Shown: positions 10,534-21,119, numbered from the stretch's first letter. The stretch is DNA of 64,000 nucleotides from Auricularia sp. M13 (GCA_037042915.1 CM073193.1:9114001-9178000); one strand, 5' to 3'. Notes: generated by a model not told the origin, from the letters alone. Numbers and translations are program-made.

Positions 10534-11887
10534 TTACTCCTCGTCCTCGTCGTCGCCGCCCTCCTCCTTCTTGGCCGCGGCCGCGGCGCGCTTGCGCTTG
10601 ACGCGGCCCGCGCGGGCGCCGCCGTACGGCGAGGTGAAGGCGAAGTCTATGTGCTGTGCGTAAGAGCGTCAGCGTCGAGTTGGGGAAATAGAAAGGGGAG
10701 AAGCAAAAGGCGGTAAGGTGTAGGATGGCAAACAGGAGATTGGTGTCTAAAGAAACGAAGGGCAGGCGGTGGCGCTGATCGAAAAAACAAAAGGTAGGAC
10801 CAGCGCGGCAAGGCAAGGCAGGAAAGCAAAGAAAACAGGCGACGGAGGGAGGAAGGATGATGGTTCGACCCAACTGACCTTCTGCGAGTCGAGCCGGACG
10901 ACGAAGCTGGGCACGTTGACGATCTGCTTGCCGACACGGATGTGGCGCTGGCGGATGAGCACGCGGGCGTGGTGGATGGACTTGGCGAGGCCGAGCTTGA
11001 ACACCTGCGTCTGCAGCCGGCGCTCGAGGAAGTCCTCGATCTTGAGCGCGAGCACGTAGTCGAGCCGCATGCGCGTCTCGTCCAGCACGCCGATCCGCAC
11101 CAGCCGCCGGATCAGCGCGTTGCCTGCGGCGCGTCAGCGACGAGGCGGGCGGACGGTGGCAGCGAGAGAGCGGGGGAAGGGGGGCAGTGAGAGGGAAGGG
11201 CGGGCCAGCGACCACCGGCGATGAGGGTGGGATTAGCAGGCGGTGGAGAAGGAGAGCGACCGGGGCGATGGGGAGAAAGACGGCCAGCGGTGTAAGCCAG
11301 CCGCTGGGGACTGGCTGACCGACATAGGGCAAGTTGGTCAGGAGGAAAACAAACGGGAAGAATAATAAAATTCTAATAATGCCCAGCTGTAAGGAAGGCA
11401 AAAAAGCAGCAGCGCGGCGCGCACAATAGCGAGGGAGCGACGAGGGCGGATCTCGATGCAGAAATGAAATTGAAACGACAAGGAAAGGGCATACGCACCC
11501 TCGAAGAGACGCTTGGGGTCCTTGGGGTCGAGCTTGAGCAGCTCACGGGCTGCACGGCGGATCTTGGACAGGATGAGGGCGATGCGGTAGATCTCGCGCT
11601 TGTTGCGGAGGCCGTATTCGCCTGCCAGCTAGCAAAGAGCGTGGGCATCATCACATTGAGCGCTTGGCCACTCTACAGCATTTGGACTTGGGCTGTACCT
11701 TGAGCTCGGCGTCCAGGCGCGCGGACTGGTACGCGCGCCGGGGGACCTTGTATCTGCGTGCGGGCGTGAGCGACGAACTCTAACCAATACTTTACACGTA
11801 CGTTTTGCTGTGGTTGCGCGGGGCCCTGCACGGCGCATCAGCTCAGCAACGACGACGAGCTGGGGCGAGGGGGACGGACCGAGGCAT
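10534..11887 (-). CDS. RPS9: 40S ribosomal protein S9 (uS4)
   Basis: Six exons on the minus strand: 11887-11880, 11825-11802, 11753-11699, 11628-11499, 11123-10879 and 10653-10534. They encode 193 residues starting [20 protein letters not shown]. Diagnostic blocks are [40 protein letters not shown], the S4 RNA-binding block [20 protein letters not shown] and [20 protein letters not shown], and the tail [12 protein letters not shown] with an acidic end. uS4 is an assembly protein of the small ribosomal subunit that binds 18S rRNA and helps decoding accuracy. The first coding exon has only 8 bases, ending ATGCCTCG, and the intron at 11124-11498 is unusually long (375 bases). Head to head with RPL21, 249 bases apart. 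Confidence 0.97.
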
Positions 11888-12136
11888 TTTTTCGTTAGGT
11901 GCTCGTGAGGCCGGCCGCCGTGGGAGGGTCTTGAGGGGAGGGGAAGGAAAGAGGACGAAACGGACGGTTCGGGCGATGCCGGCCGGGGACTGTGCAGTCG
12001 CCGCAGCGTCCACACAAGCTAGGTTTGCCCCCGCCGCCCCGCCCGCATTTTCCCGCTTCCCCTCCCGCTCAGCCCTTCCCACCCACCAGGCCGCCGCGCC
12101 CGCCTCCTCAAGACCCCCGCCCCGCCCCGCTTCGAG
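11888..12136. promoter_or_regulatory. Shared divergent promoter of RPS9 and RPL21
   Basis: Only 249 bases separate the two start codons. The stretch is C/T-rich towards RPL21 and lacks a TATA box. A bidirectional promoter is the natural reading, which would couple two ribosomal genes from different subunits. Regulation is inferred from position only. Confidence 0.7.
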
Positions 12137-12822
12137 ATGCCGCACTCATTCGGTTACCGCGCGCGCACGCGCGACATGTTCAAGCGCGGCTTCAAGGGTC
12201 TGTCTTCCGCGCTGCGCTGTGGGTGTAGGTGTTGACGACGGCGTAGAGAACGGGCCGATCAAACTTTCGACGTACTTGATCTCGTACAATGTCGGCGACA
12301 TTGTCGACATCAAGGCCAACGCCGCCATGCAGCGCGGCATGCCCCACAAGTACTACCATGGGTATGTTTGCTTTTCTTATTGCCTGCCTGTCCTTGCCTG
12401 CCTACGTACCCACTCGCACCGCTCCATTACCCGCCCGCGCCCTCGCATACTCGCACACTCTCTCGCCCGCTCCCTTGCCCGCACGCGCCCTCGCTGACGC
12501 TCGGTCGCGCAGGCGCACAGGCATCGTGTACAACGTGACCCCGCGCGCAGTGGGCGTGATCGTGCACAAGATCGTCGGGAACCGGTACCTCGAGAAGCGC
12601 GTGAACGTGCGGATCGAGCACGTCAAGCACTCCAAGTGCCGCCAGGAGTTCCTCGACCGCGTCAAGCGCAACGACCAGCTCAAGGCCGCCGCCAAGGCGT
12701 CCGGCGAGCGCGTCCCCACGCTCAAGCGCCACCCCGGCCTCCCGCGCGAGGCCTACGTCGTCTCCACCGCCGACAACGTCCCCCAGACCATGGTCCCGCT
12801 GCCGTACGAGACGACCATCTGA
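12137..12822 (+). CDS. RPL21: 60S ribosomal protein L21 (eL21)
   Basis: Three exons (12137-12197, 12247-12361, 12513-12822) encode 161 residues beginning MPHSFGYRARTRDMF. Family blocks visible: GFKENGPIKLSTYLISYNVG, DIVDIKANAAMQRGMPHKYY, GRTGIVYNVTPRAVGVIV, and RVNVRIEHVKHSKCRQEF. eL21 sits on the large subunit near the central protuberance and binds 28S and 5S rRNA. Length is normal for the family (about 160). The exon 2 donor falls exactly after the conserved HG, as in other fungi. Codon choice is strongly C-ending, as expected for a highly expressed gene. Confidence 0.97.
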
Positions 12823-13516
12823 GCGGAGCCGTCGTTGCTTTTGTTGTCGTATGCGTCCGTCCATGCTGCATGTCATGTCACTCGTATGCTACGCCCCACC
12901 CACCCACCCAAAATGAAAAATGGCTTGTGCGCGCGCTGGTACAATCGGGTCTGGTGTGGCATGACATTTGCTTTCAATTCAACGCTTTTCTACTTTGAAG
13001 AATGTCCGGTGCTAGGTCGTGGTGGCGAGTGCCGAGTTAATTCGATGAAGGCGCCAGGCAGAGATGAGCTTGCCACGCGTCTCAACCCCTTTCTTCGTTC
13101 CTGCCCTCGTCCTAAATACCAACCTAGAGACATCGCAACGCTCACCTCGTCCCTTATCCCCGCATCGCATTGAGAATATTATCGCACACCTCACTCAATC
13201 GGCCTTTCTACAGCTTGTGCATACTTGAACACAGTCCAAAGCGCCCGACGTCTCTCACTCGACGCCTGGTCCTCATCGTTCGCATCTCTTCAAAGTCCAT
13301 TTACTCTACGGTAGTATACATAATTGCCACTCACTCGGAGCAAATTCAGGGTGTCTCGCAGACAATATTATGGCTGCCTGTGTGATATTTAATTTAACTA
13401 TGCAATGGGCCCGAGATCTAGAGCGAATGATGGTCGGACTCTGAGGCCTTAGACTGCAATTACTTATGACACCGTCAGGCTGGTTCGAGTCCTGTGAATC
13501 CTCATATGATAGCAGC
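12823..13516. other. 3' region of RPL21 and intergenic DNA
   Basis: T-rich downstream of RPL21 with no polyadenylation signal I would insist on. No gene was recognised. Confidence 0.4.
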
Positions 13517-13583
13517 GGGATGATGTTTACTTCGAACGATTATCTTCGAACGTTAAAGTCTGCGAAGGAGACTAGGGATGATG
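13517..13583 (+). mobile_element. 49-bp insertion with 9-bp target duplication, copy 1
   Basis: A 49-base core (13526-13574) starting TTTACTTCGAACGATTATC and ending GCGAAGGAGACTA is bounded by the perfect direct repeat GGGATGATG (13517-13525 and 13575-13583). A second, roughly 85-90% similar 49-base core lies at 18189-18237 with its own 9-bp duplication. There are no terminal inverted repeats. The 3' part can fold (AGTCT, 7-base loop, AGACT). Nine-base duplications are typical of Mutator-like transposition, but no known element this small is implied. Confidence 0.75.
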
Positions 13584-13934
13584 CTACCTCAGCCCGGTTA
13601 CCAGATGTCCATGATGCTACAGTACCTGGTCAGTCACGGTCGGACGTCCATTGGCAGCCTCCTAAATCCACCTACCTCCACAATAATCCAGGACTTGGCA
13701 CCCTCCTCAGCCAAATTGAAATAAGTACCCAAGTACACGTGCCGCAGCTACACCGTCCGAATTGGGAACAAGCGCCCTTGTTCTCAGACGGGGCGGGGAT
13801 CAGCTGCAGCATCACGTCCACCGTCCACCGCTCCCCCGGTACCCAGAGTGGATATAGTGCTGCTGCTTCGAGTTCGAATTCGTGCAGTGCATTAGGGGAC
13901 TGCCGGGTGACACATGGGACCTAGGTGCATATAT

Positions 13935-14075
13935 TCTAATCTCACGGCCGCGTGCGGCGTGCATACATTCTCACGGCCGCGCGGCGTGCATACATTCTCA
14001 CGGGCGCAGGTGCAGAGATTATCACGAGTGCGAGGCGCATGCATAGATTCTCACGAGTGCGGGACTCACACGGCC
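13935..14075 (+). repeat. Degenerate tandem repeat, unit about 27-35 bp
   Basis: The word GTGCATACATTCTCACGG recurs with drift (GCATACATTCTCACGG, GCAGAGATTATCACGAG, GCATAGATTCTCACGAG). About five imperfect units are seen. Confidence 0.7.
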
Positions 14076-14600
14076 TCAGGGCGCATACAGAGCTTCAAAA
14101 CGGCGCGGCGCGCGTGTATATTGCCGGGCTACGAGACAGAGGTGTCGAAAGTGAACTGGTGGTACATGTACAGACAACAAAGTTCCAATCCAATCCAACC
14201 AAATCCAAACCAAAAACCAAAAACCAAAAACACAAGACAAGAAGACGAGAAGGGCGAAAGGACGGGTCGCAAAAGAGTACTGTGAGCGAAGTGGTAGCAG
14301 CAGTGGGTCAACCAATAAAGAGCTCGCGCGAGCGAGAAATGAAAAGCCGAGAGCTCGCGCGAGCGAGGAACGGGAGAACCGGGACGCGAGACGAGACGAG
14401 ACGAGAGAGCCGAGACATGGAGAAAATGAGGTGGTCGAGAGTCGCGGGCATGGCATCGTAATCAGATCAGAGGGCGAGTATAGCATCGCGGAGCGCATCG
14501 ATGGACGGGCGGGTGGGTGGGTTGCGTTGAGAAGGTTCGAGCGGCGGGAGTGGGAGTGGGAGTGAGAGTGCGGGCGGGAGGAAAGAGGTGGATGAAGGCG

Positions 14601-14640
<40 letters not shown>
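14601..14640 (+). repeat. Homopolymer A40
   Basis: Forty consecutive A residues. The flank to the left is G-rich (GGGAGTGGGAGTGGGAGTG). I see no target duplication around it that would mark a retroposon tail. Confidence 0.98.
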
Positions 14641-14641
<1 letters not shown>

Positions 14642-14739
14642 GAAAAGAGAAAGAAAAGAATTCAGAAAAGTGCATGGCGCGGCCCTCTGCGGGCGCGCGC
14701 CGTACGCGGATGGACTTGTGCGCCATACCAGCCAGTCGT

Positions 14740-15520
14740 ATGCCGTCCCGCGTCGCGATCTCAACACCAGAAGACCTTCGCGTGCTTGTGTGGTCGCGGT
14801 CTGGTGCTATCTGCCATTGACGGCCGATCGGCTACACGGAGGGCAACAGCGTCAGCGCATTTGGGGAGGAGGATGGAAGGAGAAAGACGTACGTTTCGAC
14901 GGGGGGCAGCTAGCGGGTGTCCGCCTAGTCCCAAGTCCTGAACGGCACCGTTTGGCGCGGCGCGAATGGACGTCGACGCCGCCAGCGCCGCACCGCGTCG
15001 CGATCTCGACACCAGAAGACCTTCGCGTGCTTGCGTGGTCGCGGTCTGGTGACGGGCGATCGGCTACACAAACCAGCCATCTCAGCGCGCATTGGGGGAG
15101 GAGGATGGAAGGAGAACGACGTACGTTGCGACAGCGGGGCAGCTAGCGGGTGTCTGCCGAGTCCCGACTCCTGAACGGCACCGTTTGGCGCGGCGCGGAT
15201 GGACGTCGACGCCGCCAGCGCCGCCCCGCGTCACGATCTCAACACCAGAAGACCTTCGCGTGCTTGCGTGGTCGCGGTCTGGTGCTGACGCGAGATCGGC
15301 TACACAACCCAGTCACCTCAGCGCGCATTGGGGGCGAAGGGGCAGAGGAGAAAGACGTACATTGCGACGGCAGCTCCGAGGCGGCGCGGATGGACGTCTG
15401 CGCCATACCATACTAGCCAGTCGTATGCCGCCCCATCCCGGTCCGAACAGCACACCAGAAGACCTTCGCGTGCTTGCGTGGTCGCGGCCTGGTGCCATCT
15501 GCCATCTGCCATTGTGTCAG
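14740..15520 (+). repeat. Four diverged tandem copies of a 212-244 bp unit
   Basis: The anchor ACCAGAAGACCTTCGCGTGC begins near 14766, 15010, 15245 and 15459. Each copy is followed by TGCGTGGTCGCGG and, with drift, by GGAGGAGGATGGAAGGAGA and a GACGTACGT element. Copies 2 and 3 are the most alike. No continuous coding frame is shared by the copies. Confidence 0.8.
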
Positions 15521-15703
15521 CGCTTATCGTGAAGGGAGGAGGCAAGGAGAGAGGACGTACTGCTGGACGGGGGGCATATCGGGAATCACGACTGGATGCG
15601 GGACGGGGCTCAGATTCTGTAATATAATGCGCGGACTCGGCGATGAGCAGGCAGCGAGCGGCGCGATCGGCGAAAACACGTACCGGGCTGGTCAACCGTC
15701 GGC

Positions 15704-16075
15704 GTGAAAAGAAAAGAAAAGAAAAGAAAAGAAAAGGTAAGGAGAAAGAAAAAAGTAAAGGAACAGGGCAGACCGCACGCGCGAAGTGCGAAAGGAAATG
15801 AGACACCGCGGGCGTGCGAAGAAGAAAATGGGTATAGCTCAGCTCATGTGCTTCGTGGCGAGGAAGAGCGCGATGAGCATGAATGAAAGGAGAGCAAAGT
15901 GAAAAGCGGGAGAGCGGAGGGTGGAGAGCGGACGAGAGCGCCGGGGATGAGAGCGCAGAGAGCGGACGAGAGCGCTGGGGATGAGAGCGTTGTCGACGAT
16001 GAGAATGTAGAGCGATGCGATGCGATGCGATGGCGAGCGATGATAACGATGACGATGACGATGACGACGAGAGCG
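15704..16075 (+). repeat. Microsatellites and short tandem repeats
   Basis: An (AAAAG)n tract at about 15704-15736, a 37-bp imperfect duplication containing GCGGACGAGAGCGC at about 15925-15990, and GATGC and GATGAC repeats at about 16015-16072. Confidence 0.85.
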
Positions 16076-16178
16076 ACCAAAGGGGAGAGCATAGAGCGGA
16101 CGGGACAACGGACGAGGAGACACAACAAACTCGGACTCGAGACAAGAGAGGAGGGGGAGCATAACGACACCAACGCGC

Positions 16179-17661
16179 TCAGCAGCGCACACTGACGCTC
16201 TCCGCCAACGTCCGCGGCCAGCTCGCGCGTTTCGGCCCAGTGCCGGCGACGGTCTGGTCGGACGCGTAGAGCGGCACCTCGACGCGCGGCAGGGTATAGC
16301 GCGCGCGCGGGCGCGACTCGACGAGGGAGGTGCCCGCCAGCTGGCCAACGAGCGCGTCGACCGTCGGCGGCGCGAAGGGCGTGTAGGCTGCCAGGCCGGC
16401 GGCGAGCGCGTCGAGCTCCTGGGCGACTGGCGCGGGAGAGGGAGCAGGGGCGGGTGCGGGGGCGCGGCGGGTGGGCGGCGGAGAAGCGGTCGGGCGGGCG
16501 TACGGGCTCGCAGCCGCGCGGGCGCTGGTGGATGTGCGCGGCGAGCGGCGCACGCTGACGGACTCGGAGTCGCTGCCCGCGCGGGAGGGGGCGGGGGCAG
16601 CAGGCGGCGGGGTGGCGGCGAGGCGCGGCGAGCGGCGGGTGTACGGGCTGGCGGTGGACCGGGCGCTGGTGCGCGACGAGCGCCGCACGCGGCCGCCGCC
16701 GCTGCTGCTGGACTCGGACTCGGCGTCGCTCGCGCCGGCGACGGTGACGGATGACGCGTAGACCGTCTCGAGCGGCGCGATGCTGGGCAGCGCGCGGCGC
16801 GCGCGCTGCTCCTTCTCCTCCTGCGCGGGCTGGGCGATGGAGTAGCCGGCCATCTGGGCGGCGAGCGCGTCGACGGTGGGCGGGGTGAAGGGCGCGTAGG
16901 CCGACAGCGAGTCGGCGAGCGCGGCCACATCGGGTGCGGGTGCGCGTGTGGGTGTGCGGCGGGCGTACGGCGCGGCGTGGGCGCGGGCGGCCGAGCGGGC
17001 GGGGCGCACGCGGCCGCCGTTCGAGCTGGCGCTCGAGTCGCTGTCGCTGCTGGCGCTGGCGTGGGAACGGGCGCGTGGGGAGGATTGCAGGCGGCAGATC
17101 TCCTCCGCGGCGCGCTGGGCGGCGAGCATCATGCACGCGTCGTCGTCGTCAAAGCAGGCGCGGGCTTCGATGTCGGCCTCGGCGTCGGGGTCGTGGTGGA
17201 CGCGGTGGGGGTGGGTGCCGCGGCAGCCGAAGCGGTCGGGGCACATCCCCACGACGGCGAAGAAGGTCTCCATAATACAGCACACGCACCAACTGCCTTG
17301 CCGCATACAGCTAGTATGGTGCGGGAGTGCGGTGGGGTACTTGACACAACTTGTGACGATGATGGCAAATTCCTGCGTGGCGAGCGGGTGAGCGACGCGG
17401 TACAAGCGGCAGAGACGGACTGACTTGAACGGTGACGCGGCGACGGATGAAGGGCTGCATACAGTTGAGGGCCTTGGTGCAATACTTGACGACGCCGGCG
17501 GAGTTGTGCTTCTTTGCTTCGAGAGCGGCATAGTGGATGAACTGGTGCGCCTTGGGCGTCACGTACGGGCCATAGGAGTCCTCAACGGCCTGGACGATGC
17601 CGACCATCTTCTTGCTAGCGAGGGCGTGGGGGCTGGGGGTGCTGCGCAGGGTAGCAGACAT
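16179..17661 (-). CDS. Orphan protein with conserved N-terminus and repeated disordered tail
   Basis: Two exons (17661-17425, 17372-16179) encode about 476 residues. The N-terminal part (VGIVQAVEDSYGPYVTPKAH, NCMQPFIRRRVTVQ) looks globular. It is followed by a short Cys/His stretch (CPDRFGCRGTHPHRVHH) and a long low-complexity tail. The tail contains diverged modules: DALAAQMAGYSIAQ / DALVGQLAGTSLVE after a TPPTV or APPTV lead, three SARxxAxPYxRR blocks, and two YASxxTVAG blocks near the end, each beside a serine/aspartate cluster that could be phosphorylated. No domain family is recognised. The splice GTCAGT...CACGCAG is 52 bases and in phase. An extra in-frame intron near 17290 is possible. 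It could also be two genes, with METFFAVVGMCPD as the second start. Confidence 0.6.
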
Positions 17662-17984
17662 AGAGCGACGAGCGGGGCAGAACGGAGGGCAGGGGAGCGG
17701 GCCAAAGGGGCGCGGCTTTAAATCTAATCTGGTCCCGCGCAGGATGGCGACGCGAGCACCGCCCCCATGCCGTAACGGTCCCATGCTAGGCCCAATCCGG
17801 CCGGCCACGCGCACGCGCCCCCCCGTTTCCCGCGTCCGAGTCGTGACAGTGATGCTTCGCGGCGGCTGTGACTCGTGAGCACCCCATTTTTCTTCGAGGA
17901 CGTCGTTCCTGACATGGCGTCGGCGCGCGTTCAAGGAAAACCCACAAGTCTCTCTCTCAGACAGGAACTTGCGGGATATCCACG

Positions 17985-19073
17985 TCAATATTCGTCCTCT
18001 GGCTGTACACGCGCACCGGGACGCAGCCTCCAGAGTTGGAACGCATACTGGACCTCGTCGCCATCGTCGTTCACCGCCCTCGCGTACCCGGACGGCACAG
18101 GCTCGAACCACTCGAGCCTCTTCGCGGGGGACCTGATACACTCGGCCATGGCATTCACATACCGGTAGCCCATGAATGGGTCCCCCTGTTTACATTGGAA
18201 CGATTATCTTCCATCGTAAAGTCTGCAAAGGAGACTAGTCCCCCTGGGGCGCAAGGGACAGCGGCGTCGGGTCGTGCACGCCCGCGTACTGAAGCACGCG
18301 CCGGAACTCGTGGATCTGCCAGCCGCCGCACGCGCAGACGCGCCGTCCACTCGCGGTCGGTCTCGCGCAGCACGACGCGCCCGAAGTCGACGATCACGGG
18401 CTCGCCCCCCGGGAGACCGCAGGATGATGTTGGCGGAGCGGATGTCGTCGTGGATGACGCCGTACCGCCCAAACGCCGAGCACGGCGGCCGACATCTGTT
18501 CGTCCGCCTCTGTCGGCCCCTGCGCTCCGCAACGTCGCGCAGCGTGGCCCTCGACGAACTCAAGCGCAAGCCCGGGCGTGGCGGCAGGCATCGGATGCGA
18601 CGATTCAGGTAGCGAAAAAGAATCCAGTTGCGGGTCGCGTCGCAAACAGTTTCGGGATGGTCGTCCCCTGCAAAGCCGCGAGTCGGCGGTATGCCGAAAC
18701 GCCATGACCATACGCATCCAGGGTAAGTACCTTCTCGCGCAGACAGGGGTCCTCCGGGACGAACATGCTGAGGTCGGTCTCTTCAAGCGCGGGGTCGTCC
18801 GCCAGCCAGCTCAGACGCCGGGCTCCAGCTGTTATCCGAGACCCATGCGCGGTTGCAGAAACGCCGGTCGAAGAGCTTCACGAGCAGTGTCGAGGGAAGA
18901 CGCGGGTGTGGCGGCACGTGCAGCGCTTGCCCGTTCGAGAGCGGCAGGAAGGGCCGCACGATTTGGACCTCGGAGGAAGAGCCAGAGCCGGGATCGCTGT
19001 GAGTTTCGTGTAGCTGGAGCTCGAGCGTCGCTCCGGGCTCGAACGGGCAGTATTCAGGCAGACTGGACACCAT
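17985..19073 (-). pseudogene. Protein-kinase-like (fungal small-kinase type) pseudogene
   Basis: Kinase hallmarks appear in order but in shifting frames: LLVKLFDRRF (N-lobe), AYRRLAALQG, LALEFVEG (hinge), IHDDIRSANIIL (catalytic loop, HDD in place of HRD/HGD) and EPVIVDFGR (DFG). A tail MGYRYVNAMAECIRSP to PEDEY-stop closes it. At least three frameshifts are needed (near 18800, near 18530 in the LRDVAER block, and in the G-run before GEPVI), and a stop follows FFFAT. It is also split by the 49-bp insertion at 18189-18237, which adds an in-frame TAG directly after QGD. The family is the basidiomycete kinase-like group that phosphorylates unknown substrates. This copy cannot be active. Confidence 0.72.
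18180..18246 (+). mobile_element. 49-bp insertion with 9-bp target duplication, copy 2
   Basis: The core at 18189-18237 begins TTTACATTGGAACG and ends GCAAAGGAGACTA. It is bounded by the perfect direct repeat GTCCCCCTG (18180-18188, 18238-18246). Deleting the core plus one repeat rejoins the kinase-like frame as PQGD-PFMGYRY, so the empty site is directly inferable. Same orientation as copy 1. Confidence 0.8.
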
Positions 19074-19384
19074 GTCAGAGCGGAGTAAAAACCACAATAC
19101 TCTAAACGCTTGTGGGAGACCGATCTTCGTCGTCTGTAGACGATATATGTCGTGAAGAACTGTGTGGGGTGAGTGTCAGCCGTCGAAGACTCGTCCGTCG
19201 ACGCGTGAGTCGAAGCAGGAACATGAAAACACCTTATATTTGTGTGTGCTCCGGCTCTTGACATTGCTTGCCGGATCCGGCGATTTAAGATTTAATAGCC
19301 GGTGGTCGGAGCAAAAGTCGCTCTACAGGGCTCTGAGAGAGGCTGCAGCGCACGTAACGCATTTCTCCGTGTCCGCTAATCCCA

Positions 19385-19566
19385 CACTGGGCGAGCACGA
19401 GACTGACGACCAGTGGGCGGAGCGTCTGCGCCAGTGCAGAAGGAACAGATCAACGAGTCCCGGCGCGTGCTGCAGTATAACGCGACCCGACTCCGCTGTT
19501 CCTAAGTTATGAGTTCCAACGCTGGAGGCTGCGTCCTGGTGCGCGTGTACAGCCAGAGGATCATGC
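19385..19566 (+). pseudogene. Second fragment of the kinase-like gene, opposite strand
   Basis: The words GAGACTGACGACCAGTGGGC, CGGCGCGTGCTGCAGTA and CTGGAGGCTGCGTCC repeat, with drift, the 3' part of the minus-strand kinase-like pseudogene (ETDREW..., RRVLQYA, LWRLRPGARVQPED). Only the C-terminal region is present and it is already out of frame. Confidence 0.65.
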
Positions 19567-21119
19567 GAACCCAGTCACTGCTAGGAATCGAGAATTTTCC
19601 GAAGCGTCGGAGCAGGCCGGAGTTTGCCTGGTCAGGAAAATTTGGTCTGAGATTTTTGCGGGGCCAGGACAAGGCCAACTATTAGCGTAGACGGAAAAGG
19701 TTAGTTTAACATGTCCGCACATTTCCAGCATCTGCGAGCGTCGGAAAACACCAAGTAGTCCGTCTTGCAGCTGGCCCGATATTGCAATGGGTTGACCAAA
19801 CTGCATTTCCCGTTACCGAATGCTTAGACTCTTGCGACACACCCGAAATATCGAGTTTAGTCGAAGCCACAATAAAGGAATTGCCGACCGGGTCAACAGT
19901 GCAAATGTTACATGGCCGAAGACGCCGAGTTTGCCGGACGCGGAAGAAAGCAAACTTCTCCGGTTCGGAAAATTTGAACTCCTCGCAACGCCGGACCATT
20001 TGGGGTTGCCCGGATCCGAATATCTGGCGCAACATTCAAGCTTCTGCGATTCGGAAAATTTGGAGTAGTCCGCGTCGGACAATGCCCAACGCTGCGTGCA
20101 CTGCAAAAGTCTATTTAGTTCTAATCGGAGTAATCTCCGTGTTCCCGCGCCGGCAAATTTCCGGCTCTTTCCCTCCTCGAAAACCGAAATGTCGTTCAAC
20201 CGGCACAGGCCACTGGCACCGGCGTCGGCACAGGCGCCGGCACCTTACCGCCACCGTCACCGTCACCGTCTTCGTGGGTGGACTCACAGGCCGACAAGCA
20301 ACGCTTCTCCGTCTTGTACTCGTGTTCTGCTGCTCACCACTCTATTATCGGTCTCGTTATTACACTCCCAGCACGGCGGCACAGACCACTGGCCACCGGC
20401 TTTGCGGCTCACCACCGTCCACCGGCCGTTGCGCGTGACGCCATTCTGAACTGCGATGATGATGCCATGGACTTGGACGAGCCCGAAGAGGACGACAACG
20501 AGCTATCCGACGCCAGCGACGTAGACTCGCAGAATCTGGCACTAACGGACGATGAACGAGACTTGGATTATTTCGATCGACTAGAATACACATTGATACA
20601 GTGTACTTAACTGATGCAGCTCCTTCGTAATGCTCATATTTTAATCAAGGTAGTCATCCTTGACACTTCCTCCACCGTTGATCATCTCTGGATTCATTGC
20701 GCAGACCGCTCACCGGCACCGGCCATCGCACTTCGCGCGGCTGCTCGTCCAGCGCGGCGGACTCGAGCTACGCGCACGTCACGCTCGCTGAGACTGCCCT
20801 ACGTAGGAAAATGAAAGACTCACCGATCGACGGTCGCGACGACGTCTTGCGTGACGGAGACGGCGGCGGAGAGGAGTCAGAGCGTAGTCGTCGGCAGGGT
20901 GGGGCTGGAGTCGGTCAGCGGTCGGAAGCCGTAAAACGGCAGACAATTTCGACCTCACCATTAGCACGAAATCGAGTCTGCGCCGAGAGCCGCGTGACGC
21001 GCTCGCGGTGAACAGCAGACTCGCGCCTGCGAGTGCCGCTACCTATGGATCGCGGGAAAAGGTCAGTACATTCTGCATGCGCGTCAAATCATCAAGCTCA
21101 CCTGCTTCAGCAACAAAAG
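19567..21119. other. No firm gene; short acidic reading frame
   Basis: Contains repeated short words such as TTCGGAAAATTTG at 19970-20070. A + frame around 20468-20610 encodes an acidic C-terminus (MDLDEPEEDDNELSDASDVD) with nothing convincing upstream. No family was recognised. Confidence 0.35.

Noticed and set aside
9893-11401. A 502-codon open frame on the minus strand across the uS4 gene
   Set aside because: It runs through the real exons and introns of RPS9 in a different frame; the conserved ribosomal protein explains the locus.
14601-14640. A40 tract as the tail of a retroposed copy
   Set aside because: No target duplication and no recognisable body upstream; a simple repeat is the safer reading.
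16934-17423. Several 110-150 codon plus-strand frames rich in Arg/Gly/Ala
   Set aside because: They are antisense shadows of the GC-rich minus-strand gene at 16179-17661.
18180-18246. Reading the 49-bp insertion as a functional intron of the kinase-like gene
   Set aside because: In the sense of the gene the available GT and AG leave an in-frame TAG and do not restore the original codons; the gene also has other frameshifts.
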